Part shown: in pieces, positions 30,778 through 43,800 of the stretch | Layout of the letters: every line of letters starts with the position of its first letter | How positions within the stretch are numbered: position 1 is the stretch's first letter | DNA from: Nymphaea colorata | Taxonomy: Eukaryota > Streptophyta > Magnoliopsida > Nymphaeales > Nymphaeaceae | NCBI RefSeq assembly: GCF_008831285.2 | Contig: NC_045143.1 | Span: forward strand, 6,829,503 to 6,893,502 | DNA: 64,000 nt | Direction of reading: 5' to 3' | Translations under genes and position numbers: made by a program | Notes under the pieces: model-generated | Databases searched by the model: none | Told to the model about the DNA's origin: nothing | The model's input: the letters and a program-made list of their open reading frames with translations, nothing else

Positions 30778-32400
30778 GAGTGTAAAACTTTTAAATTCAT
30801 TTTAAAAAGTCTTTTTAAACAAAATGTGAATCTTCTGATGTGTTTATAAATACTTATTTAGTTGAAGTAAGTCTTGTAAAAAACATTGATCTTTCTACTA
30901 TCAAAATATTGAAATTATAAAAGCCATTCATTTTTTGGTATCAAAAAACATTATTTAGGTAAAAAAAACTACTAATTTAATATATGTTTCTCACCAAAAC
31001 ACTATTAAGATCATATCTATAAGATTGGACTGCACAAAAAAATATACTTTAATAACTAATTTTAATATACTGTCAGAAAGATACATTTTAAAACGTAAGG
31101 TCAACCACGACATGGTGAGCTATTGAGAAGAAAGAAGACTGCCAACTCAAGTGGTGGGAACTCAACTTTAGTTTCTTTTTTTTTTTTTAAAGAAGAGTAT
31201 AAATTTTCTTTCTCAATAAAGTGGAAACCAAAATTAAGAAGGAGTCATTTGGGAAATTGTTGTCTCATGTACTTAATCTAAAAGTTAGTTAGATTCATGG
31301 GATACTATAAACAGTGTTTTATTGAATCTAGCTCACTTTTTAGGGCTGATACAACAACATACTGTTGCTTTTCTCTAACATCCCTCTAAGATTATCACTA
31401 TATCAACCGTCAAACACGGACATGAATAAACAGCACGTATCAAGTACCGCCAAGTTGCTCCATTCTTCCTTCTTCCTTTGCAGTAGAAACGGAGCCCGGG
31501 GGCGGCAGGGGTTCCTGGCCCACCCCCCAAACCTTAAAAAAATAATAATAATAATTTGCATGACATATCTTATATAAAATTTTAAAAATTATATTTTGAA
31601 TCTTATTAAAATTTGAAACTATATTTTGGCCTCTCATAAAAAAATTTGTGACCCTAATTAACGGCTTGGTAAGGTTGGGGGACCATTATGATCGGGAAGC
31701 TGAGGAGAAGGCATGATCTATTAGGTGTGAAATATCTGGATAGAAATATTGCTGAGAAAAAAAGGAAATGGAAGGCATTAGAGCAAGCTGGCTTTGTTCC
31801 ATTCTCACTTCCGAAATTAATCTCCGTGTCTACAAGGCCGCCAGCACCATGGCCTGAGCACACTCGTTTCGGCTCTTCGTCACACACATATCACCTTGAA
31901 TAGTTTTGAGTTTGGATTGGAAAGGCAGAGTTAGCGACCAGGATTTCGCCAAGACAATGTTAATTAATATTCCGCAAGTAATATTCATAAGTTATGCTGC
32001 TTTTAATCGGTTGAAATAAATTCATGACTAATAAAGCAATACAAAAAAAGCTTACAAACACCTTTGATTTGGCTTGTCAGCTTTAGAAGCCATGTGACAT
32101 TCGAAGAGCAATTGCTGAAGGAGTTGCTTGCCCAACTAGTGAGTGAAAATGGCATCACGTTCACAAAATTGTCACACGCAGCAAAGTGCATGAACCAATT
32201 ATATGTGAAAAATATCGGTGAAATATAGTTCACAGCAAAATGAATATGAAGAGCTTGGGCGGACTTTGAAAAGGATTGAGGAACATCTCCACAGGAAAAT
32301 TGGAAACAATGTGAAGAACTACTTTAGCTTACGTTCTTTGCCTGAGAACCAACCTCATGAGAGCATTAGATAAAAAGAGTGTTGCATGTCAATGGTTCTC
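29700..32400. other. Intergenic DNA between gene E and gene A
   Basis: This is AT-rich sequence with a TA run at about 30744-30773. Two short blocks (about 29880-30060 and 31480-31660) each hold a 'ggcccacc/ggccaccc'-type start followed by AT-rich DNA with ATTTTGG/CCTC motifs. They look like remnants of a common plant non-coding mobile element. No supported gene. Confidence 0.4.
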
Positions 32401-32402
32401 TT

Positions 32403-35400
32403 TTACCTTGCAGACGGATAAATGGCTACATCTGTGTCAGACAGACCAGTGGCGCTTAACGTTGTTCTGCCTCCTGATAATGAATCTGATGGGCTTGCCA
32501 AAATCCTCCAACTTCCACTTCTCTCAGTAGATGCCTCCATCTCCATGGCTTCCTTCAACTGAGCCACAACCAAAGTCATGGTAGGCCGAACGACCGACTT
32601 CTCACTAGTGCATGTCATCGCTGTCTCCGCAACTTTCCATATGGAGCTGATTTCATACTGCCCATGTAGCCTGGGGTCAATAATACTGTTGATATCCCCA
32701 CTCCTTAGTTCCGATACCACAATTTGAACTAATGAGAACCTTTGTCCTTCAGCATCAGTTGCTATGGCAGGTTGACCTGTAATGAGCTCAAACAGGACTA
32801 CCCCAAAGCTATACACGTCACTTTTCTCAGTCAGCTTGCTGGTGTAGATATACCTGAAATGAAGAGACCATGTCACTTTATTTGAAATGCAACTTCATTT
32901 CACTGAAGAATAGAAAAGGAAAGTGGTATTGCAGAAGTAAAGGTAGTGCAACAGAGTTCCATTTCTCCTTTTTGTGCATGGTAGTGAATGGGCCGTTATA
33001 TATACATATATATTCAAAGCTTATGCACCTTCATGCTTCTATAGAAACTGGGATTTGAGTCACAACTTATGAAGGGTTAATTATGTCCTTCAAACTCTCT
33101 GGATAAACAGGAATGTATAACTATCATGTCTGTTGTTTCAGGAGTTCACACTGATGAGTCCATTCTATGACCAGCTTCCCCTGTTACCAATTTAGAATTC
33201 TTAGGGAACTGTAGATAATTATGGGTTCCTGCGTCCATCACAACAGACTTGCTCAGTAGCCAGTCAAGCATCATTCTTTTATGGAAATTGGCCCAAGGAC
33301 CATATATGTGCCTATGTTGGAGATAGATACTGCAATGATTATCTAGACTTTAGTTCTTCTAAGATTTGTTGCTGGATGTACAGTACTCATGGTACATGTA
33401 AAGGTTGATTCGAATGGGCAGCATGGAAGATTCTGCATAGAAGTGACAGTGATAAAATTAGCCTTGCTTGAAGGACAGAAATATACTCAGGGTCCAAGTA
33501 TCCAATTGTGCCAGCAACACCAGTTGTAACGTGTGAAAATTCATCAGAAATTATACTTTTTGATAGCCCAAAATCTGCAATCTTTGCTTCAAGTTTCTCA
33601 TTAAGAAGAATGTTGCTCGACTTGACATCTCTGTGAATGAATGCAGGTATGCACCCTGAATGCAAGTATTCCAAGCCTGCATCTCACATCTCATGTCAGT
33701 ATCCATTAGGTACTTGGATCGTAGAAACCAGAAAGAGACCAAGACAGTGATCAAACAAATTAGAAGACAGATCAAAATTGTATAGATGATCAGCTACTAA
33801 CCGATTGCTGCATCCAAAGCAATCTGCAATCGTTGTCGCCAGTTCAGTACATTGGCTGTTTTATCTGTAGAAAGAAATTGTGCTTAAGATTTCTCAAACT
33901 TTGGAGGGAATTTCTTGGGTCCCAGCACACAGCAGTTATCCCAATAGGTTGGATGACAAAATAACTGGACTAGATATTTTGAAGATTGAAAGTGAGTGCA
34001 GATATAACACTCAAAGTGCAGGTACTTTGTCAACACTCCTTTTCTTTTAGAAGACTAAAAGCTAGATCTTGCACTTGCAGACATACCTGAAAGTAGTTTC
34101 TGAAGGTTTCCATTGGACATGTACTCATAAATAAGGATCATTTCTGTTTGATCGTTGCAGTAGCCAACAAAAGGCGTCAAGTGTTTATGGTGAACTTGCA
34201 TCAACATCTTAACCTGCAGTGAAACGTAAGGACTTACTGTTGATCCATAGTACGTGATAGTTCGTGTTTTTCTCTTAAATAATTTTTCATCACCATGCAG
34301 ACCTCAGCAGCAAATTCCTTGGGTCCTCGTTCTACAAGACTTGTAGCCATCTTCTTTACTGCAACTTCACGTCCATCATTGAGGACTCCATAGAAGACAG
34401 TGGCAGACCCTCCTTTACCAATAACTTTCTGAAAGTTATTCGTCATTGCCATCACTTCGGAGTAAGTAAAAATGCCATTTTTGCTGTATCCAGGGGTTGC
34501 ATGTGGCCACAAAGGACTGCCTATCATTTCTCTGTTCATTGTTACAGCCCTGCCTACCTCCAGTTTGCCTGTATAAGACAAGGAAAGGAAAAGAAAATCT
34601 TATTATTAGATCTGAGCATCTGATAGGGATGAACATTCAGATTAGTACTTGATCCAATTTGTAGAACAAATGGAACTTCCGACCAAAGCATGCACGAGAT
34701 ATGGACACAACACGCCTTGAATTGTTTACCCTCATGGTTAACTATTCCATCTTACTAGACCAGCAGTAATCAGACCCAAGGCACAAGGTCTGGACACAAG
34801 TTACGTGAATGGTTTTGTCTATATTGGCATCTGTAATTAGCATATATCTAAATAAGCAACTCACCCTGTTTTCTTCGCTTGATCATGTTGATCACCAAGA
34901 ATAGAATTAGTGCTGCAACCGCTAAAGGTACCACCACGGAGATCACAATAACAAGGCTCCTGCCCTTACGATCTTTACTGCATCTGTCGCTTTGGCAAAT
35001 CAGGGGATTGTTCTCAATGCTTAAACAATAAAAAAACAATAAAAAGAAAACAATTTAGTTAGACTTACTGAAACAAAAAAAAAAAAAAAAGCAATTTATT
35101 GCATATGTTTTTTAGTTTGTGACAAACCTCAGCACGATTTCTCCACTCTTATTTCTTTCGAGCAAACTCAATGGAATTGACCCAGAGAGGTGATTGTTCG
35201 ACAGATCTCTGAAATTGTAAAAGCAAGTTTGCCACGATAATTAGAAATTCCAAATTGAACCATCTTCTCAATCTGAAAAATTACTCACATATGGAGCACA
35301 TTGCGCAACTCTTGCAAAACGTCTGGCACTGGTCCATACAGGTTGTTCCCCGACAAGTTCCTAATGGAAGAGGGCAGTAATGAGGTTAGAGCCACAAACT

Positions 35401-38397
35401 GAAACATTAGAAATCAAAACAACTTATTTGAGACTCACAATGTTTTCAGTGCCGTGAGTTTTGAAATAAGTCCTGTGATTGTACCATTTAGCTCACTATT
35501 GGAAAGATCCCTGCAAACGAAATGTTACTTTACGTTAACTGCCATGAAAGTGTTAGCCAACCTGTCTGAAGATCAGCAGTTGAAGTCTCACAGAGTCTGT
35601 ATTTTTGGTGTTGAAGAATCGTCACATTCTATGCCATCCCAAGGATAATCTTTAGGAAAACAAGGATCTCCCACCCAGTTTTTCTTTAGTTGATAGAATT
35701 GCTTGATATCCGTTAGAACTAAAACTGCAGAGAAAGGTCAGAAAAACTCATAAAAATAGAAATAAATGAAGAAGGGAAACGATCAATGAAACACTACGAC
35801 ATAGTCATATCAGCTTTTAGTGTAAAAAAAAATAAAAGTCAAGAGTTCAGTGTATAATTCATATCAATATCTGAAGGTTTTGAAGAATTAATATCTATCA
35901 TTAGATAAAGTGAATTAGTTGTTTTTACCTAATTTCACAAATGAGAAAAACATAAAGGTTATCTCTCTCTGTTTCTCTCTCTTCATCAAAGCTTATAAAA
36001 TTGCATTTCAGAAATTACTTAATTTTTTAGGTTTTCATGGCTTTTGTTAGTGAAAAAACAGTTAAAAGAGGACGTGCTGTGCGTTTAGGCACATGCGTGA
36101 ACACGGGGAAAAGATTGAAACAAACACAAAAGAAGGAAAAGAAAAGTGCTGCAAGCAAACCATCGATGGTATCAGTAGCAGAGCCAGACAGCTGGAAGAC
36201 TTTGTAGACCTCGAAGGCGTTGAGCACGGCGCCTTCGTCGGAAGCATTGGTCGATCGTATGGAAAATGAGTACTGAGAATCGACTGTTGGAGCTTCCGTA
36301 TACAGAAAAGAGCTCAAGAGGTACGTAACATTGGTCGCTCTCCAGTCTTGCCCATTGAGCTGGACGTTCATTTGCCTCGGACCGCCGGAGGCCGGCTTCA
36401 CCACGTCGGCGAAGTCTAAAAAGAGATAGAAACTGCTGTCTTGCGCCCCGACCCAGCGGATAACTATCTCCCTCGAATACACCGCAGTCTGCATCACAGG
36501 CACCGGCAACCCGAAGGATGGATGACCGTCGTGTACATCCTCCGTCACGGACTCCCGAGTGCTCTTTGGTGTTCCATATGCACCATAGTCTGGATCCCAT
36601 CTACGATCATACCGGTCGCCGGGCCACCTGCATTCGGCAATCTCGTTACTAAGAATTTTACTGCTACCTGAAGGGCAGAGACAAATGAAAACAAAGAGGA
36701 AGAGTAAGGAGGGAGAAAGAAATTAGCAGACCTTATGGATGTGGAAGAGTTCCCTCCAACGTCCACCCGCTTGTGAGTTGTGAGCGCCTGGGAGCTGTTG
36801 GCCGGTGCGTACATGTTCTGAGTAAGTGGCCGGAGCTTCAAACCGGAAATGAAAGGCGTCCCTTTTCCGACATTGACAAGGCAAACATAGAAGGTTGTGG
36901 ATGTTGCTTCGGCGACCAATTCCGACCGATAGTGATGAGTGCTATTATCCAACTTCACTGTGTCCCACAGGTCCACGCCGAAATAGACGTCGAAGCTCGG
37001 CGGGCGGTTGAGGCGGTCGTAGTTACCATACATGAAAGAAGACCGGAGGAGATACTTGTACTTGGTGCCCTTAGTCGCCGGCAGGCGGTAGCAGTTTCTT
37101 TTGTAGGTGGGGAAATATCTCACCGTGTTGTACACTCTGTGCTCGATGTTATTCAGGGCGCTGTACATGGGGTCTATCGGCGTCTTGACGCCACTCTCTA
37201 CGTAGATATCGTCGGGAGTCTGGGTGAGGTTGTCGGCCTGATTGGTGTAGTCTGAAGTCCCTGTCAGTCCGCAGTCGATGTTGAGAAACCCTGTCCACCA
37301 GTATTGGTACCGTTGAAAACAAAACAAAGTGAGAACAATTGCTGCATTGTTTCCATTTTCTTTGTTGCTTTCTCTGTAAACAAGAAAGGTGAGAGAATTC
37401 TTGTGCACAATTAGCACCTATCAAGTATTTATCAGGTTTTAGCAGCTTAGAGGTCTGTCGGATGAGATGGGTCAAGGCATCTAACGGTGTACAGAATATA
37501 ATCTAACGGTTGATTATGAAGGTCTAGACAATAGCCACAGATATCATTTACGAACTGCGTTTTTCTCAAGTATAATTCGGTAAAGTTGTTTTCTTATAAA
37601 ATTTTCTTGGCAATTTTTTTTTTAAAAACAACAAAACCTAAAAATAAAATGCAAAAAGTGTGACAATAAAAAATGTGGAAAAAAATAGGTTTTCTGTCGA
37701 TTTTTGAAATTTTCTTTTATCGTCTTTCTCAAAAACAAGGTTTTGCCTTAGTTAGGTTTTGACATTTTTTAACTAGAATAGTAGCTTCCGGACTATGATT
37801 TCTAGCAAAATCTTCATTTATAGCGCCGTTTAGAATTGATCGAAAACTCATATACAGGTCATGATGAGATATTGCATGGTATATGTCCATGGAAACTGAT
37901 AGGTGACAGTTCCGGTGTTCAATCAAAAGAAAAAAGAAAAGACTATTAAGAACAAATTTGTTCTCCGCATAAAAAATTTAAAGAGGATCCATTGAAAGAT
38001 GCAATGAGCGCGTAGTTAGAAAGGGGTAGAATCATATGAGATACATATGCTATAAAGAGAACATATAAACAGTCGAGATGACTTCTGTTTGCCCGCTACC
38101 AGGCTACCAGCCGTCACTTTTTAAGTGTAGAAGGCATTCTTTTAGCTTGGTGATATGTAATTGATAAACTACACGAGACAGTTGTTGTTTATTCATTTTA
38201 ACATAAGAGACATAGCTTCTATTATCTGAAGAAAAAGATTTACATGGCATGCGGCAAGAGAAGGAAAACATGCCATGTGGGAAAACAGACTGTGAGATAA
38301 GGAAGAAAAGAGATCGAGCGGCCATACCTTCTTGTGCTCCTGCTAAGAAGAGGGAAGCCGACCAACAGAGCAGAAGGAAGAAACCATGTGAAGCCAT
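32403..38397 (-). CDS. Gene A: malectin-like/LRR receptor kinase, 13 exons, 913 aa
   Basis: The exons are 38397-38328, 37290-36732, 36663-36161, 35724-35592, 35510-35439, 35360-35289, 35208-35128, 35019-34865, 34568-34303, 34213-34087, 33864-33802, 33676-33487 and 32853-32403. The sum is 2742 nt with all phases consistent. A signal peptide ([20 protein letters not shown]) comes first, followed by a malectin-like domain at about 24-377 ([11 protein letters not shown] at its start, [20 protein letters not shown] at its end). Then come a WDGIEC cap, three LRR segments on separate 72-81 nt exons (about 422-497), a membrane helix at about 510-535 before KRRKQG, and a kinase at about 580-860 ([16 protein letters not shown] near 717, DFGLSKS, GYLDPEY). 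This is the LRR-RLK subfamily I architecture (known members act at the plasma membrane in immunity and symbiosis); the ligand is unknown. In the glycine loop the third glycine is alanine ([11 protein letters not shown]). The C-terminus SDTDxxIYPSAR is shared with gene B and the fragments. Confidence 0.9.
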
Positions 38398-38401
38398 CTT
38401 C

Positions 38402-40822
38402 TTCTTTGCGATCTTATAATTATCTCTTCTCCAAGAAGTCTTGACAATCTGACTCCAAGTGATCTCCCTGGCCTTTTTTCGTTGAGACTCAAGAGAATCC
38501 CAGTGATCTATCTCCCTGTCCTTCTTTTTGTGTGGAGACTGAAGAGAGGCAAGAAGATGAAGTACCAGTAGGTGAAGTTAATGCGGTCGTTCGCTTGCGT
38601 GGGCAAGCCTTCAATTGCATTGGTCTTTCCAGATCGGAATACAGGTGCGTGGGTAGGAGAAGACTTGTCAACGTGCCTTGATGTCTATAGCCACTGACCA
38701 CTTCTTAGCCATAGATCCCGGTCATCTCACGTCATGGTTAAATTTTACGAGTCAATTTCATAAGTATCGGTTTACTTAGATGTGAGACGGATGAGGAAGA
38801 ATATCATTTCAGCTTTGATATTCTTCATGTCAATAATTGAAAGAAAAAAAATGAAAAATTGTCATATATTTAAATAACAAGGACATGTATAGAATGGATG
38901 TGGAGAAAAAAAATCACCATGTTTAAAATATTTTGTGTTTGGGCAAAAATTAGGTAAATGAGCAAAATTTCCTTTCGTTCAAAATAAGATATAATTTTCA
39001 GTTATAAGATAAATGGAGCAGAACTGTGATCAAGAGTGCAAACAGACCTAAAAGAGAAGTACGAACAGAAAGAACCACTCAATAACTGATCCCCTCGATT
39101 GGAAGAGACTGACACTTTCGTTCTAAGCAGGCACCTGACTGAGAGGCGAGGAACACGAAGAGCTCCTTTTAGTGAAGGAAGACACTGACCTTTCCCTCCT
39201 TTCCTCATCTGCCTCTGGTAGTAAAAGACTTTAGCGATCGATGAAGAAAGGGCCAAAGAGATATACTTCCAGACTGGATTCCTCCTCTTTACACCTCTGC
39301 GACCAGCTTCTTCCGGTGGCAGGGGAGAGGCGATGCAGCGTCGAGACTTCAAGAGCAGTAGGCAGTGCATTCTTCCTCATGATCCGCTGAAAAGAGTCCG
39401 CGTTTTTCAACTGCAGTCACAACGGGAGATGCACACCGCCGGAAGTCACGACCTGCAGATAACTTTTCCGAGGTGTTTGACAGAGTTCCGGGTAAGTTGG
39501 TTGGGGAATTTTACTGGGTGGCCCCGCGGCAGCAGGTCAGAATACAGATCCGACTCCATAGTCTTGTCTGGGCCTTGAGAGAGAAGGCCCACTGAAATTA
39601 TTGAATTCTGCAGTATTCAATTCGACGATTATGACTAGTTTCTATTCCAGTGCCTAGACATTTCTCTTTCATAGGCGACTTCCACGCTCTCCCCTCTTAT
39701 GCTGTAACGGAGAACAGGAGTCGTCCCCCTCAACGTTTGTGCTTCCAACAAACCACTGCCCATTTTTCACCCGAATTCTCAAAGAAATCCACCGATATAA
39801 GGCCAAATCGGCGTATCCGCAGATGCAGCTTTATGGTCAATGATACATTGATTAAACATTGCTTTAGCTTATCAACTTAAAATTTTTTAGCAATTTTTAC
39901 TGCCAACCTGCATCAATTTCCAAAACAGGATAGAGCCAAGAATTACAATGAAAACCGAGATTCACAACATTGGTGTCATAACATAAAAGATTGCATGATC
40001 TGAATAACTTCCTTGAAAAGAAAATTTAATTGGGATCATCAATTGAAAATCAAGTAATTGTTAGAGTTAGGCAGAGATGTCTACCGGGGGGGCACTTCAC
40101 CTCGTTCAACTTGAATTAGGTCTTGAGTCCTATAGCCACTCTAGGTTGAAGGTGATCCTTTAAGGCTATTCATTAGCATGTAGCTCTAACCTCGAACGGG
40201 GTCGTCTTTCAAGCAGCAGTGCAACTTCACATCTGCAGACAGGTCGGCCTACTTACACGCCAGCGCCATTGCTTCCAGAAACGTTAGGCGTTGTTTGCCA
40301 ATATGAACAGCAAAATTTTCTTCTATGCATTTATCCCAAAGACTTAAGTACATTTATAGAACACTAACTCACAGTATTCCATGAATCTGCCCTCACTTTT
40401 GGGGCAGATAATTATTCTCATGGCCAAATGAACCATTTTGATGCCTTGGAATTTGGTTATATTTTTGCTGTACCAACTCAACCGATCTGATCTAATCAAG
40501 GTGAGAATTTGAATTCAGGTTCAAATGTCTATTTCCTACAATCGAGTCTAACTAAAACTTGCTTAATAACTGACCTTTGCCTGCATTTATATTCAGAATT
40601 GTTGCCAAACCTCACCAATCTCACCGATTCTAGCTGTTTGGGATCAAGAAGATCCAATCCATGCATTAACATTCCCAGGTCAGTTACGATTTTTTGATTG
40701 GCTAATTGCAGTAAAAGCGACTGATACATTGGGCAATCGCGATCAACAGCATAAGAAATTTACGTATGACATGAAAAACAGTGGAGATTTTTTGGTACAA
40801 GGATCTCCAATGCAGACGTCTG
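38402..40822. other. Intergenic DNA between genes A and B
   Basis: The gene A promoter must lie just right of 38397, but no convincing TATA box was identified. A 122-codon minus-strand frame at 39002-39370 is basic and Ser/Leu-rich with no recognisable domain. The rest is AT-rich without features. Confidence 0.4.
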
Positions 40823-40825
40823 TCT

Positions 40826-43800
40826 TTACCTCGCAGATGGATACACGGATGAATCTGCGTCCGATATGGTAGTAGTACTTAATGATTCTCTGCCAAATGA
40901 TAGTGATGTGGATTTTCCCCACTTTCTGTCGCTTATAGTTCTCTCTCTAGATGTCTCGATGTCCATGGCTTCTTTCAACTCAGCCACAACCTCTGTCATG
41001 ATAGGCCTTATGACCGACTTCTCTTGAGTGCATGTCATTGCCGTCTCTGCAACCTTCCACATGGAGTTGATATCATATTGACCTTGTAGTCTGGGATCAA
41101 TAATACTTCTGATGTCCCCTCTCATAAGTTCCGGCAGAACAAGTTGAACTATTGGTACTCTTTCTCCCTTGACATTAGTTGATATTGCAGGTCGGCCAGT
41201 AATGAGCTCAAACAGGACAACTCCAAATCCATACACGTCACTCTTCTCGGTTACTTTGTTGGTGTACAAATACCTAAACAGAAAACAGAGATTAACGATC
41301 AAATTCATTTTAATGAAAGTAGTCCTCAATTTCAGTGAAAGATTAGAAGGAAAAAAAGAGAAGAAAATAGTCGGATCGTGTTGCAGAAACACAAGTAGCA
41401 AGAGGATTCCATGTCCCCTGTTTGTGCAGAATGTTGAATGAGGAACTCAAAATAATGAGTCCGTTCCAAGAACAATTTCTCTGTTACTAAATATAAGGCA
41501 AGATGCATGGTTAGAAATTATAAGTGATTGCCCCTTTAGCGTTCTCGGGAAACTTAATAAACCAGACCATTATGGCTTCTTGTGTGCATCAAAATCACAT
41601 GCTCAGTAGCCTACTGAGCACCTTGCTCTTGTGCAAAGTGGCCAGAGACCTCTAGCTATTTTACTGCAACAATCTATGACCTGCACTTAGATGGAGAACT
41701 CATGATTCATGTAAACACCTTGACTCAAACTGGCCGTTTCAGAGATCTTGTGCACAACTTATCTCTACAAAATCAATCTTGCCTTAACGAGGAAAATGAC
41801 GTACTCAGGGTCCAGGTATCCAGCTGTGCCAGCAACAGCGGTTGTAATATGTGTGATCTCATCGGAGACAACACTTTTTGATAGCCCAAAATCTGAAATC
41901 TTTGCTTCTAAGTTCTCATTGATAAGAATGTTGCTTGACTTTACATCCCTATGAATGAATGCTGGTGTGCATCCTGAATGCAAGTATTCCAGGCCTGCAT
42001 CCCAAGTTTAAAATCCATTAAGTGTTTCTGTAATATAAAAAATTGAAGACAAATTAATATCAAACATGCACAAGAAAGACCATCATTGTTCAGATGATCG
42101 GGTGCTAACCTATTGCTGCATCCAAGGCAATGTGCAACCGTTGTTGCCAGTTCAACACATCAGCTGTTTCATCTGTAAAAGATACTGTCCTTCAGCTTTC
42201 TGAAAATCTGAAACTGAATTTCTTGGTTCTAAAGAATCTTAGAAGGATAAATGACAAAATAACTGAAACGAATACTTTGGAGATTGAAAGTGAGCAAATA
42301 GGATACTACAACGTTGGTACTTCGTCAACACTAGTTAATCAAATTTAAAAACCAGAGCTAGCATTTTTTTGGCATACCTGAAAGTCGTTTATGAAGGTTC
42401 CCATTAGCCATGTACTCATAAATTAGGATCATCTCCTTTTCATCAGCACAATACCCAATAAAGGGAGTTAAGTGTTTATGGTGAACTTGCATCAGCATCC
42501 TAACCTGCAGTCACATGTAAGCACTTACTGTTGGTTCGTGAAAAGTTGAACTACTTTTTTCCAAATAATTTCTTATCACCGTACGAACCTCGGCAGCAAA
42601 TTCCTTGGTTCCTCGTTCAAGAAGTATTGGAGACACTTTTTTAACTGCGACTTCACGTCCATCTTTGAGGCATCCATAGAAGACAGTGCAAGATCCTCCT
42701 CTACCAATAACTTTCTCAAAATTATTCGTCATCTCCACCACTTCAGAGTAAATGAAAGTGCCACTTTTGGTGGATCGCAAGTTTGCATCTGGTCGCGGAA
42801 GATTGTCTGCTATTTCCTTGTCTTGTGGAGGACCGCGTACTCCCAGCTTGTCTATGTAAGAATTTGTTTTCTCTGTCAATTATGGAGTATATAATACATA
42901 GAGAGAGAAAGGGGGTGGGAGAGAGAGAGAGATAGATTGTCATATATTCAACTTCTTGTTGGCCTATGTAGCTTAAATAAACAACTCACCCTGTTTTCTT
43001 CGCTTGATCACACTGATCACCAAAAAAAGAACTAGGGTGGTGACGACAAGTGATACTACAACAGAAATCACAATTACATTCTTCCTGCGCTTTCCTTTTT
43101 GGTTACATTGGTGTTGTTCATGACAAATCTGAGGATTGCCATCAAGGCTGAAATAGTGGAAAAGTCGAAAAATTAGTTTTGTTAGCATTGCTGGACTAAG
43201 AACAAACTAATTGTTGCATTACTTGTGTTTTTAGGTTTGTGTCGAACCTTAATACAAGTACTCCATTCTTAATTCTTTCTTGCAAGTCAGGAGGGATCGG
43301 TCCAGAGAGGTCGTTGCTTGACAGATCACTGAATTTACACACCAAATATGCCATGAGAATTAGGAAATCTTGGATTGCACCATCCCAATCTAAAGAAGCA
43401 CTCACATATTGAACACATTCTGGAGCTCTCGTAGAAATGGTGGCACTGGTCCCTTCAGGTTGTTCCTTGACAAGTTCCTAAATGAAGAATCAAGACATAC
43501 AAAAGCAACAACAGTGGCAATAAATACAATGTCGTTAACTGAAGCCACAAACCTAAGATATGCAACTTGAAGAAGTTCATTTAGTTAGTATTTGGCAGAC
43601 TCACAATCTTCTCAGCTCTGTCAGTTTAGAAATTTGTGGAGCAATTGAACCACTTAGCTCACTGTTGGAGAGATCCCTGCAAATGAAAAAAGTGTTCGTT
43701 AGCTTCCAAGAAAAGTACTATCGAGCCAACCAGTCGGCAGACAAGCTGAAGAAATCAACTCACAAAGTCACTATTCGTGGAGGGGAAGCATTATCACATG

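Noticed and set aside
36773-37255. 160-codon plus-strand frame, and a similar one at 45049-45528
   Set aside because: Both are antisense to exon 2 (malectin-like domain) of genes A and B. Their similarity to each other follows from the paralogous exons.
39002-39370. 122-codon minus-strand frame between genes A and B
   Set aside because: No recognisable domain, no paralogue in the window and no clear splice or promoter context, so it is left as unrecognised spacer.
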